A stretch of DNA of 64,000 nt from Paraphysomonas bandaiensis (Eukaryota > Chrysophyceae): assembly GCA_965644295.1 (NCBI GenBank), contig CBFFRP010000296.1, forward strand, positions 345,946-409,945, read 5' to 3'. This document shows positions 1 to 10,418 of the stretch, in pieces. Below the pieces are notes generated by a model. The model did not search any database. It was given only the letters and a program-made list of their open reading frames with translations, and was not told the origin of the DNA. The position numbers and the translations under genes are program-made. The stretch's first letter is position 1. Every line of letters begins with the position of its first letter.

Positions 1-641
1 TATTATAAGTAAGTTCGATATCTGATATGATCTCATCAGTAAATCTGTTAACACAAAATATAAGGTCAAATCGATCAAACAAAGCACAATATGCTCTAAC
101 CGCTGAAACATGCCCTCAAAAAATTCTTTTTCGTTGGAGGGAAGAGAGGTGGGGTAGGGGAGCTCCAGGGCGAGAGGATCGGTAGCAGGTGTGCTGAGGA
201 TATGCTTCGTGTGCTCTTTCTCAGGAACCCCAATGGTGACGTTGCTCACATAGAGTGCACCACCGAAATATGATGCACCGATGACGAACAATGCCAAAAA
301 GTACTTATACTCGAAAGATAGTTTGTGGTATTTGTTCCAGAAATCGAGTTCAGTCTGCCCGGAGAGACTGTGCATCTGATAGGCGGCATAGCCACAGAGA
401 GGACCTAACACACACCACTGCATCAGCAGCTTCCCACGACCCTTCATAGAATTGGAGAGCATGATGATAAATGCACTTGTAGCCATTGCACCGAGGAACG
501 GTCCAATCATCGTATATATGACATCCCATCTGCACGACATACAATCCATTAGCCCCTTACGCAAACAAAAGAAGCAACACTGAAATAATAATCCTACCTG
601 GGGTCATCAGTCCCCATCAATAGTGAACTAAGAGAAGACAT
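1..641 (-). CDS. Unknown multi-pass membrane protein, N-terminal part, cut by window edge
   Basis: Two exons are visible on the minus strand: 598-641 (start codon at 641) and 529 down to the left edge, joined by a 68-nt GT-AG intron (530-597) in phase 2. The reading frame is open to base 1, so the C-terminus is missing. The translated part is about 190 residues with three or four hydrophobic stretches of membrane-span length, one right after the short N-terminus and one near the edge. I do not recognise a family and see no catalytic motif. It is divergently paired with the RNA-binding protein gene at 1014, whose start lies 372 bp away. Gene existence is well supported by the clean splice and open frame; function is unknown. 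Confidence 0.7.
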
Positions 642-1013
642 GTCAAAATTTCCTACTGCGATCTCTTTGTGCAGATGAGGTTTGAGTGCATAGGAATATT
701 ATTATTGTAGGGGTCATGTAGGCTTGGTACAGTATGCTATGCTTTCAATGGACCAAATCGAACTATAGTATCATACGGTATACATACTGTATTTCTGATA
801 TCAATTTAATTTGTACATGCCGTTTATCCCAACAATCCAACTGCTGGCTCTGGTTGTGTGGTGCGAGTAGAGTACAGCCAGAGGAATATGGATATATGTG
901 TGCATCTATCATCTATGTGGAGCATGTACATGGCAGTCTCCTGTCCATATCAACTTCATTAATTAATTTTAAACCTGAAATTAAGGAGTTGTTGTTTACT
1001 CTGATATTCTAAA
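642..1013. promoter_or_regulatory. Bidirectional promoter region, pair 1
   Basis: This 372-bp gap separates two divergent start codons and holds no convincing ORF. It contains the palindrome GTATAC at 778-783 in the extended form CGGTATAC, a motif repeated in every other divergent promoter of this window. Promoter function is inferred from position and recurrence. Confidence 0.5.
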
Positions 1014-2318
1014 ATGGTAAAAATTGAACCCCCAAAGAGTCTGGCAGAGCTCTTCTCTGAATCCAGTAAGGCCAATTTCGCTCGAACTCATAAGCCTGAA
1101 GAATTTCAACCTAAAAAACGGCCTCAGGACGAAAAGGAAGAGCCCCCCAAAAGAGTGAAGAAACCTAAACATAAACATACCAAGAAAGAGCAAGATGAAG
1201 CTAGTGATGTCGCTCAAGATAGCACTCAAGCTGTGGACAATGACACATCTGATGAGGAGGCCAAAAAGCAGCGAACTGTCTTTGTTGGAAACATACCTAT
1301 ATCAGCAACATTAAAATCTGTACGTAAAATATTTAGTGAGTTTGGAGATATTGAATCTATAAGGATGCGATCGGTACCTATATCTGGAACTGCTGTCGAT
1401 GATCATGGCAATCAGAATCTTGTGAAGAAAGTATGTGTCAATACTGCTAAATTCGGTGACCAGAAGGGGTCATTCAACGCATATATTGTATATCGTAAAG
1501 CTGACTCAGTTTCGAATGCTTTGAGTGCAAATAATCGCGTGGTAGGAAATCGCCACCTTCGAGTTGATAGAGCAATTCCCACGATGTTTAATCCTAAGCT
1601 ATCTGTTTTCTTGGGTTCTCTGCCGTTCTACACTGATGAAGAAGAGCTGCGTAGTTTTTTTGCTGAGGTATTCATATTTTTTGTGGTGTTGCATATTTTT
1701 AATTCCTCTGTAGGCACTCCCAAATGGTCAGGAAGACATAGAGGGCATCCGTGTAGTGCGCGACCCCAATACACTTATCGGAAAAGGCATTGGATACCTG
1801 GCTCTTCGAAACCATGACGCAGTAATGAAAGCACTGTCTCTGGACGAGGTAAGAGTCTTACTTGTTGTGTATTCAGCCAATTGTATTACATTGGTAGACG
1901 AAGTTCAAGAAGAGAAAAATCCGAGTTACTACATGTGGTAAACGAACGAAACGGTCCGAGAAACAAAAGGCGGAAAGAGCTTCACAAACAACCACTTCTC
2001 AGAGCGATAGCAACAACTCAACGCAACCGGGATCAAGTTCCACGAATAGTGCTGGTGCAACCGGAGGAAGTAAAAAGAGGAAACGTGATTCTAAAGGTGA
2101 CGACAACCCTGCGGTCCGGAGAATGAAAATGAAGGTGATATCACTTTTTTAATATAATTCGGCGTGTTCATGATTCTTGTGAGCAGAAAGCCCTGTCTCA
2201 AATGGCTAAGAAAAAATCAACTCCGCATCAAAAGGTAAAAAGTAAGAAGAAGCTTGGTGGGGTGATCAAGACAGCTATGAAGGCAATGAAAATGACTAAG
2301 AAAATGAAATCGAAATAA
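1014..2318 (+). CDS. RBM34: RBM34/Nop12-like nucleolar RNA-binding protein with two RRMs
   Basis: Four exons (1014-1667, 1714-1848, 1898-2134, 2187-2318) with introns of 46, 49 and 52 nt, all phase 0, give 385 residues. A charged Lys/Glu-rich N-terminus precedes RRM1 (about residues 87-185; RNP2-like VFVGNIP) and RRM2 (about 193-275; VFLGSLPF, then GKGIGYLAL as RNP1). RRM2 is followed by the basic KIRV segment and a Lys-rich, Ser/Thr-rich tail expected to direct nucleolar localisation. The family (human RBM34, yeast Nop12) acts in pre-60S ribosome biogenesis and 5.8S rRNA maturation; that role is from family knowledge. The exon 2 to exon 3 splice falls inside RRM2 and restores it precisely, which supports the model. 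Confidence 0.9.
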
Positions 2319-2718
2319 GGTTTATATTAGTTCCTTGTATAGTATTAACCTTTAGATAATTATAGTAAAACAATTGTTTCATGAGTATTTTTGGATTGAA
2401 TGTGGACACAACTCTTTGTGAACCCGTGCAACATAGCTAGTAGAACCGTAGGGCCTCTATTCATTACATTAGCACAGTGTGGGATGTTCGTTTTATCCGT
2501 ACTCCATACTGGAGGAAAAAGGAACTATCCGAAGTCGAAGTGGACACTCATCTAACCCAATCATTTCACCTCATACACATATACATATATATATATATAT
2601 ATATCATATGCAGGGCGACTGTATTAATGGTATATATATGAGCCATGAGGCTCTCTGTATTTAGCTTCTCTATTTGTTTGTATACCGGCATTGGTGTGGA
2701 CTGATATATTTCAACGAA
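2319..2718. other. Intergenic region with TA microsatellite and upstream promoter of the kinase gene
   Basis: No gene is seen. A run of TA dinucleotides lies at about 2581-2604. GTATACCG occurs at 2680-2687, 34 bp before the start codon of the kinase gene, matching the motif found in the divergent promoters. Confidence 0.4.
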
Positions 2719-5700
2719 ATGTCATCCTCTACCAAGGCCGGAAAGTTGAGAGGAAAGATCGGGACGTTTGCTCGTGAACGTGAAGAGTTTGAACAGAAAA
2801 AGAAGGAGCTTCAGGAGGAAATGATGAAAGAGAAACAAAACATGGGGAGAATAAGGAGAGGTATGTGAGGGAATGATATGAGAATGCAGGCTGATAGCGA
2901 AGACCCCTCTCCTGATGAGAATACAGTTCCTAAACTAAAGTCCAAGAAGTCTGTGCGGCATATGTATAAATCAGCTGAGCAATCGACACCTGATAACATC
3001 CCTAAAATGCCACCGATTCCCAGTTGTTCGAAAGTTAGCGACTGGGCCTATACCGGAAATATCTATTCTTCTCCCCCAGTGGTTAAAAGTCAAGAGCTAT
3101 ATGAAGATGTACGATTTCTGGGTAGAGGGTCATATGGAACTGTGGACTTAGTCAAGAGCAGAGAGGATAATAGATTGTGAGATTTATATGCCGTTTAGAG
3201 TGATGTGATATATTATATACTATGACGTCAGTTTATTACGTGCTGGGATAATAATGCGCGGTTTATAGATCGTTACATACATATATGCGGAAGTATATGA
3301 CTCTACATTTTCCGTTTAGGTGGCATTAGCTCTGTCTTATCTTCACTCTTTTGGTATCGCTCACCGTGATATTAAACCAGTAAATATTCTCTTGACTGAT
3401 TGCGGTAAGTTTCTCCATTGGTCGTCACTCTGTTGACTCGTTTATTTTCTCATGAGACAACGCTATATTATGCAGCTACAACGATGACTCTTTGATATAA
3501 CAGGGGAGGTGGCCCAGCTTGCAGATTTTGGTCTGGCAACAGAAGTATCAGATCCGGCCGCCTTGGAGACTGCAGAAGTAGGTACTCCATACTACACCTC
3601 CCCGGAGATGATAAATAAAAGTCCAAGTGTTCTCGCATCAGATAATTGGGCTTTAGGTGAGGGACAATATCTGTAGTTTCCAGCTGATATCTCTCTAATG
3701 TGTCTGTTGATTTGATACGATTTGTGGATATTTGATGTACTGAATGTACTGCTGCAGATGTAGTTATCATTCGTGATATAATATTAAATATGACTGTGCG
3801 TACAGGGGTGGTGCTGTTCGAGATGCTCGCGCTTCAACTTCCTTTTGACGGAGCTTCCACTGTGGATCTCGTCAGGAGTATTCTAAATGAGCCACCGCAC
3901 CGGCATCTCATCCCTCCGAAACATTACACGAACGACGTGATTCAACTGGTTGACGGTATAGTTCACGTAGCATATTTCTGTGGATAGGTGTGATGCTGGT
4001 TTGAACATACAATGAAGTGTATTATATTGCGTCCTAAAATTAGTGTGTTATTGATTTTTTTGATATCAACTATTTTTGAAATATTTAAATCGACTGCGTA
4101 GGTCTGCTTACGAAGAAAGCATATGCACGTATGACGGTGAATCAGTTCTTGCAACAACCAGTGATCTATCACAAGGTGTGTTCTTGTCACGGCATGCGTT
4201 CTGGTTTCATAAGTCGTTTCGCTTTGCCACTGTTTTCAGTCCATCTGTTGTTATGCCTACATATGATATGCCTACAGGTTACAATGTTACCCGCTTGCTA
4301 TCGACCCAAGTACTTAGAAGAGAGACTACGCCGCTATCACGTACGACAGATGATGATACAATGTGACAACCTCAGTACTGTCCCTGTATCGAATAAATTT
4401 CAAAGGGTACTCCCCGGACAGAAAAATGCGGACCGTGCGGTGCATCCGCCAGTAGAAAGCTCACCTACTGTAACTTCGACCCTAAGCCAATTCCATTTAG
4501 AGAGGAAGTAAACGTGAATTTATCACCTCTACTACTACGCAGGCCATAACTACTCCTCCTGATGCAAAAGACACTGATATCACAATAATGACAGTCTCAT
4601 CTAGCCTCCCCGCGCTAGATTTCTCAGGGTCCTGCACTTCAAGTGCTAACCCTGACTCAGCCGGACCCACTCTACTCCCGTCTAACGAGAATTCGCCTAA
4701 GGAGAACATATCCGCGAGTAATACGAGGAATCCATTCTCAGGCACGGCGACGGATGACGCGGACATGCTACACAAACATGCCATGGGGGCAATAGAGCAA
4801 CTTGCCGATTGGTACAACTGGCAAGACAGTCGTTCTTACCTCGGATAAAAATGAAACCGCAATAAACACTGGTATATCTGATCTTGACGGTTTTATTTTA
4901 TCGGGGAGTATGTCATATTTGGAGTCTAACAACCGATTTTTTCGTCCGAACAGTTCCGCATCGGAGATATCACCTCTCACAAATTCTGCATCCCTTAATT
5001 CGGCAAGCGGTGCTGCAGAGTCTGCATTGTCGGAGACATCACTTGTTTTACGAACCACCAGTGATGTAGCTGACCTCTGTAGTATTGTCGGATCGCTCCC
5101 TCCTCTCAAATTTATTACAGAACGCCCACCATCCGCTGACGGAATAGCCAAGAGCGCCAGGGAGATGAGGAAAAAATCAATTGAGAACCGGGTCAAGAGT
5201 TCAGAATCTTGCCGCGGGAGCAAATCGAGTCGAAGTAGTAGAGGTAGTCTTACGACGGTAGCAAATGATTTGGAGGTGCCGACTTTGACTCATATTCAAT
5301 TGGCAGTATCTGAAACTATTGATCAACTGACTATAGAGAACTTCGTCAATGGCAAGTTCATGGGTGGTGAACCAGAGAAGAATGCTGTGCGAACCGCGCT
5401 GAATGAGCCCCATGACGAAAAAGATTACAAAGTCGTGTGTGCTGGGGATGTATCTCGAATTTATTCAACCGAGAATTCGATGGTGAAACTATCACCATCT
5501 GAACAAGAGTGTAATTTGATATGTGAAGTTGATGCTAGCTCGCCTTTTGTGGAAGATATGCCTTCTAAACACAGCGCAGATGTCAGACATAACACCAGTG
5601 CTTCTGGCAACGACGTTGATATCGAGCAAGATATGAATGTGGAACGCGCTTTGATACCTGAACTATCAACTGAGGAACTCACTAACAATAATACCAATCG

Positions 5701-5809
5701 AATCACACAATCTTCGCTATTGGAAACTGTACGGAGCCATGGGCCTCCTGTTATTATTTCGTCGCTGAACTTATCAAGTGACGGGGCAGTCGTGGTCGAA
5801 AACGGTTAA
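2719..5809 (+). CDS. NEK/NIMA-like Ser/Thr protein kinase gene, apparently lacking part of the N-lobe
   Basis: Start at 2719. Exons: 2719-2864, 2898-3176, 3320-3404, 3504-3656, 3806-3955, 4102-4175, 4278-4469, then probably 4543-4717 and 4830-5809. Visible kinase motifs are the glycine loop GRGSYG, catalytic loop [23 protein letters not shown] activation-segment end, WALG and the C-lobe up to RMTVNQFL. The order and the activation segment resemble NEK kinases. The N-terminus has a Lys/Glu coiled-coil stretch; the C-terminus is a long Ser/Thr-rich low-complexity tail. Between glycine loop and catalytic loop there are only 143 bases, the flanking splice phases disagree (2 versus 0), and no VAIK lysine, helix C glutamate or hinge can be found. 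It is therefore a pseudogene, a pseudokinase, or an assembly deletion. The two junctions around 4470-4830 are also provisional. Confidence 0.65.
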
Positions 5810-7125
5810 GTCTAGCTTATGGTTTAAGTTTAGATGGTTGTGTGTCTGTCCGTGTGCATGAAATATCTATTCCACTTCGTTATTTGAAGATATAAAAGGA
5901 ATAGATTTTATATAACGAGGGTGTAATATTTCCTCTGTATTTTTGTAGAACTAAGTAAATTATTAATATAGTATTTTGACAAGAGTGACATTCGCGTCAT
6001 TTTGTGTTTGTGTATGTATGGGAATATGTTTCCAACTTAGTATCGCCAAAAACACATTCGAATTATATTTCGATTAATGCTCGGTTTGAACAGAAGTTAT
6101 CTTCTATCTTAAATATGATAATACACGATTTTAGGGAAACTACAATGATGAACTGCACATGTTTACACTGAAGGACTACACGTCCGTGCAGCTCTCACAC
6201 TTACTTCAGGAAGCGTGTCTGGCTTTTACACACCTACTGCTAATAATCATACATTCACTGCTAGTTGATCTAGTACAATTGCCGTTCCCGAAGCTTTTAC
6301 ATTTATACATACCATTGATTTGAAACAATACTTTGATTTGTTTGTTTGTTTTCTTATTAATGCCAATCACCTATTTCCCTTATGAGAAAGCAAGCTACAA
6401 AGAGCTATACATTTATATATATATTAGACTTATAGCATCATGAGGATAAAAACTACAATTTAATCTAGGGTAAAGAACCCTATATACCATCTCTTGTCCA
6501 AATTTTAAAACTCGAGGTTTTCGCCCTCGTTTCATATATAGCCTCCTTATTACCCGTGGTTATTAGAATATGGATCTTATTCTAGTACATTCAGTATGTC
6601 ACTTGAAGACAATGTGCGAGAACACAGTGAGATATAGTGACGTACAAATGCTGTGATGATATTGAGAAACTTAAATAGTTTGATCTTACAAGATGTGTTT
6701 AGTAACGAGAGGTTCACACATGTAGGAGAGTATGCGCGGAACAAAATGAGTTTGTGTTGCTTATCACAACTACGTATATCTATCTATTCTAACGACAAAT
6801 TCTCTCTGAGATCTAGTTTAGAATGAGCAATTTCCAACAGTGGTTATATCTAACTATATCGGCATCCCGTTTATTAATTTTCATATATATAAATGGAGAA
6901 GATCAGAATTATATAAAATGCACTAAAATTGAAATCTCAAGTCGCTATATCGCAATGTCACTATACCCCAGGGCAATACCCTGACATCATGTATCAGTAT
7001 TTTGAGTAGAAAAGTATTGTTATAAGAACTAGAAGTACCATTCCTTAAAGCTGGCATATAATAGCAACCACTTCATACACATTGTTCAATGCTAATCTTT
7101 TCTTTTTATTGCAATGAATATGAAA
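5810..7125. other. Tail-to-tail intergenic region
   Basis: AT-rich sequence of 1.3 kb between convergent genes. I see no ORF with coding character and no repeat element shared with the rest of the window. Confidence 0.6.
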
Positions 7126-8049
7126 TTACATGTCGTCATTGACATCATCACAGTTCATTCCAAAGTCCCCTCGATGGGTTTCATTGGTGGTTCTGCCTCG
7201 CGGCACCCATGAATAGAGCAAATTTCTTATATTTTTGTTTGTGCGTACAAATGCAACTACATTCATCAGACCCAAAAGGGTGGGGGATATATCAGATAGT
7301 GCATCAAGTGCAGCGTATCCGGCGAAATTCCGTACACCGAGTCCGACCAATATGTCAAACACTGTCGGTATGGACCAACAAATAAGCACATTGATTGGAT
7401 ACCACACAAATTTCTGCAAACTACGCACTACCTGCGCTCGAAAGTCTGTTGTAAGGGTAGTGCGCACTTCTGTGTGAGTTGTGTATATTCGCCTAACTTC
7501 CACCACAAGAGCAACTAAAAGCGTAAAATATATCAACATCGAAGACCACATCCAGAAATAAAAAGAAACTATCACCCAGAACGTAATCGTCCATTCTGGA
7601 GAGTCAGATCGCTCAGCAATGAAGCACCACCCGTTCTCATGCCTTCCATTTGTACCATATGTATTCGTAGTCAGCGGCAAGATTGTTAGTATGGCCGGAA
7701 CAGTCCAGCAGAAGCAATAAATCTTCCAGGAAAATATATCTACAACTTTTCGCCGGTATATATTAAGACATAACATGTACGATATAAGCGTTGTCCAAAA
7801 TACACCGGCTACAGGAAATAAGTTCGTCAAGATGCCTTGGATCCAACACGCAGCACTTCCCTCTGACGGGTGTCCCAACAGCATGCCGACAGATGAGAAT
7901 AAATCAGATACACATATAAAAAATATGAGTCGGTTGAATACAGTCTTTCTGACGGTTTCATGTTGAGCGAATAAGATAATTATACGTAAACACGCGACAC
8001 ATGACAGAGATGCAAACACACGCATCACGAGCACTGTAGTGGCTGCCAT
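7126..8049 (-). CDS. cAMP-receptor-like (Dictyostelium CAR/Crl type) seven-transmembrane GPCR
   Basis: Intronless frame of 307 residues. Seven hydrophobic segments can be placed from residue ~5 to ~290. The region around residues 40-100, with SDL in helix 2, a Cys-Trp-Ile-Gln at the start of helix 3 and Trp-Thr within it, is the pattern of the Dictyostelium cAMP receptor family, also found in fungi, oomycetes and other protists. The CWIQ cysteine probably pairs with the GWC cysteine in extracellular loop 2. Helix 7 is followed by a short basic tail. The ligand cannot be told from sequence; cyclic nucleotide sensing is only the founding-member role. The extracellular N-terminus is almost absent. 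It is divergently paired with the vasohibin gene. Confidence 0.85.
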   Translation of the reverse strand: MAATTVLVMRVFASLSCVACLRIIILFAQHETVRKTVFNRLIFFICVSDLFSSVGMLLGHPSEGSAACWIQGILTNLFPVAGVFWTTLISYMLCLNIYRRKVVDIFSWKIYCFCWTVPAILTILPLTTNTYGTNGRHENGWCFIAERSDSPEWTITFWVIVSFYFWMWSSMLIYFTLLVALVVEVRRIYTTHTEVRTTLTTDFRAQVVRSLQKFVWYPINVLICWSIPTVFDILVGLGVRNFAGYAALDALSDISPTLLGLMNVVAFVRTNKNIRNLLYSWVPRGRTTNETHRGDFGMNCDDVNDDM

Positions 8050-8564
8050 TGCTGTGGATGTATTGAGTTACCCACTCCGCACTGGTCAATACCCCTTTAA
8101 CAATACAAACTCTATATACTCTAATGGCAGTGTCTGATAGTGTTCTGAGAGGTATGAGTGTGAGGGGCTGGAGCTGAGCTGACATGAAGATGAACATGTG
8201 CACGTGAAGATGATGATGTGCTCCGAGCTCTTCGGACTACACACCACACACCCGATAAGATATCCAATCAACACTATAAATATCGTGGTTCTATGATATA
8301 ATTGGTTAAGCACTCTATATACAAAAGTACGTATTGGTGGTCCCGTCCTACGTGTGTATTCCCGAGTATACCACTTGTAGTGCTCAGTCCGTTAACGTTA
8401 CGGCACATATGATCCATACAGCATACAGAGTACTCCACATGACCCACGTACATAGACTTGCCTCCAATATAGCCAGCGATCCCGCATCTTCATGAACAAA
8501 CTCCTGTAAGCGATCTCCAACACCTTCAACTCATATTTTGGAGCTAGCAAGTAAAGAAGGATTG
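8050..8564. promoter_or_regulatory. Bidirectional promoter region, pair 2
   Basis: This 515-bp gap lies between the GPCR and vasohibin start codons. GTATAC is at 8366-8371 without the CGG extension. No coding signal is evident. Promoter role is inferred. Confidence 0.45.
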
Positions 8565-9416
8565 ATGGATGATGAGGAAATTAAACTCAAAATTCAAGCG
8601 ATACGTGACTCTGCGGAGCTGCCATCGCCCCCACCCAGCCCACGCCTGCCTGATCTCCATGCTGACCACACAGTTCGACAAAAAGTTTTTATTATACAGA
8701 GATTTATTGCATGTTTTCAATACAATTACACCGGACGACCTTTTGTCAAGATGCAAAAGAATAGAGGGATGAAACATATATCAAGTTGCGCTAAACAGAT
8801 CATTCATGCTGCTCTTCCCATACAGTGTGTGGAAGCAGTATTTCTTGGCTGTTTATTGACTGCTGGTATGACTCCTCTTGACCGCGTTCCACTTAGTTTC
8901 AAGAGCAAATTCGGATCGAACACCCACCGGCATATTGTGTTGGCAGTCCGATTTGATGGAAAGTGGGGTGCCATAGGAATCTCACGAAGAGCTAACCTAA
9001 TGAACAAAGATATTCGTTTTGATTCTCTTCCTGACATGGTGGAGGACTACAAGCGATGTTATGAGAAGTGTCGTCACCGACTGGTATCAGTGTACGTGGG
9101 TTTGCCTTTCTCCCACGATGTGTTTTCTGACATGCCCGTAAAATGGAAGGTACTAAAGGTAAATGTGAGCGACATTGAGCGTATGGAGTATGTGGAGCAA
9201 TTGAATCACTTCACAACAACAATGGGGAAAATGTTTGAGTATTTCCGACGAGAAGGTACTCTCCCAAGCAATAACTCTCGACGTGAGCAGGTGCCTGTAT
9301 TTCGCCGTTCGAGCACGAAAAAAACATCCAAAAAGAGAGACAGAACTAATAGTAAGAAAACTTTATTAGATGGTGATGCAAACGATGAAGGAAGTTTATT
9401 AGAGAGCAACCCGTAG
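8565..9416 (+). CDS. VASH: Vasohibin-type tubulin tyrosine carboxypeptidase
   Basis: Intronless, 283 residues from the ATG at 8565 (an upstream in-frame TTG at 8538 is not needed). The central region matches vasohibins, transglutaminase-like cysteine peptidases that remove the C-terminal tyrosine of alpha-tubulin. The catalytic triad can be placed at Cys88 (PIQCVEAV), His123 (HRHIVL) and Ser140 (GISRR). The spacings of 35 and 17 residues are those I recall for human VASH1 (Cys169, His204, Ser221). An acidic N-terminus precedes the domain, and the C-terminus from about residue 230 is Lys/Arg/Ser-rich, as in VASH1. In animals activity needs the small partner SVBP; no SVBP-like gene was seen here. 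The enzyme should act in the cytosol on microtubules. Confidence 0.92.
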   Translation: MDDEEIKLKIQAIRDSAELPSPPPSPRLPDLHADHTVRQKVFIIQRFIACFQYNYTGRPFVKMQKNRGMKHISSCAKQIIHAALPIQCVEAVFLGCLLTAGMTPLDRVPLSFKSKFGSNTHRHIVLAVRFDGKWGAIGISRRANLMNKDIRFDSLPDMVEDYKRCYEKCRHRLVSVYVGLPFSHDVFSDMPVKWKVLKVNVSDIERMEYVEQLNHFTTTMGKMFEYFRREGTLPSNNSRREQVPVFRRSSTKKTSKKRDRTNSKKTLLDGDANDEGSLLESNP

Positions 9417-10418
9417 AATCGAATACGTATTCTGTGTTTGTCTCTTGTAAAAATGTTTTCGTGTTGCCTTTACGTACGTGGTTGATAGTACGACTACATG
9501 CACGATATGTGTGGAATGTGTTCATTACAATCAATTGCGGGGCACATTGTAGAGTGGTTAGATTAGATATTGTACTGTTATATGTTCGCATACATATTCA
9601 TTGTAAATAAATAAATATCTCTTCTCCTCCTCTAAGTTTATATATAGCGGTTCACTGGCACGAATCTGATGTCGAAGCATTCAGTAGTAGTGCCATATTA
9701 TTAGAACTGCGTAGTCCTTTAGTCATATTCAAGTTGATCACTGTTCATTGTAAACGTATCAACACTGTATAGAGTATAGATAATACTTGTCTTCTATATT
9801 GATGCACGCGTCAAAGGAAGCTGTTTAAATTTTAGTTAAGGTTAGAATGACTTTGAGATTATCAGCATAAGAACATATTAATGAATATCAGTTTCACTAC
9901 TATTGTTCTTATGATATCTTTAGTTTATGTAGTACTGTTAGTCACTGCTATATTATTCTAGTAACGGTCATAATTCACATTCTTATGAATACAGCTTTAA
10001 TTTCTGTGGCAGCAGCGGAATGTGACAATGAGATTGCAGCAACCATCAACACCAATACTTTCTCGACAAAACATATATATCGACAAAAAGTCGGACTCGC
10101 ACCTTTTCGTGGTGTTCTGGGGGAATAATTACCGGAGATACTTCTCCAGGTAACTAACGTGAACAATTCATTATAGTTCTACCCATTCAATGCCAAACGC
10201 TTGTGTGGTACAACGGACACAAATATAAAAGGGACAGGCGCAATCTTAAAGGCAGCTTTTAATCGCTTAATCAACAGTGGCGATTATCGGTCAGTGCTGG
10301 GCCATATTAGGTACGATTAGGTAGAGTACAAACTCAAAACAATCATAAGTTACCCAACCTTTGCAGATGTAGTCAACACGCCAATGTTTATTAACTGCAA
10401 TATATATACAACATCGAG
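9417..10418. other. Tail-to-tail intergenic region with a dispersed 32-bp segment
   Basis: About 1 kb between convergent genes. The only notable item is a 32-bp segment at 10085-10116 that recurs in the same orientation at 17847-17878 with one mismatch. Short ORFs here lack coding character. Confidence 0.5.

Noticed and set aside
4768-5223. 151-residue minus-strand ORF
   Set aside because: Antisense to the Ser/Thr-rich kinase tail; it has no motif, and the plus frame is longer.
9975-10166. Minus-strand 63-residue ORF over the 32-bp dispersed segment
   Set aside because: The second copy of the segment is not read in the same frame, so coding conservation is unsupported.
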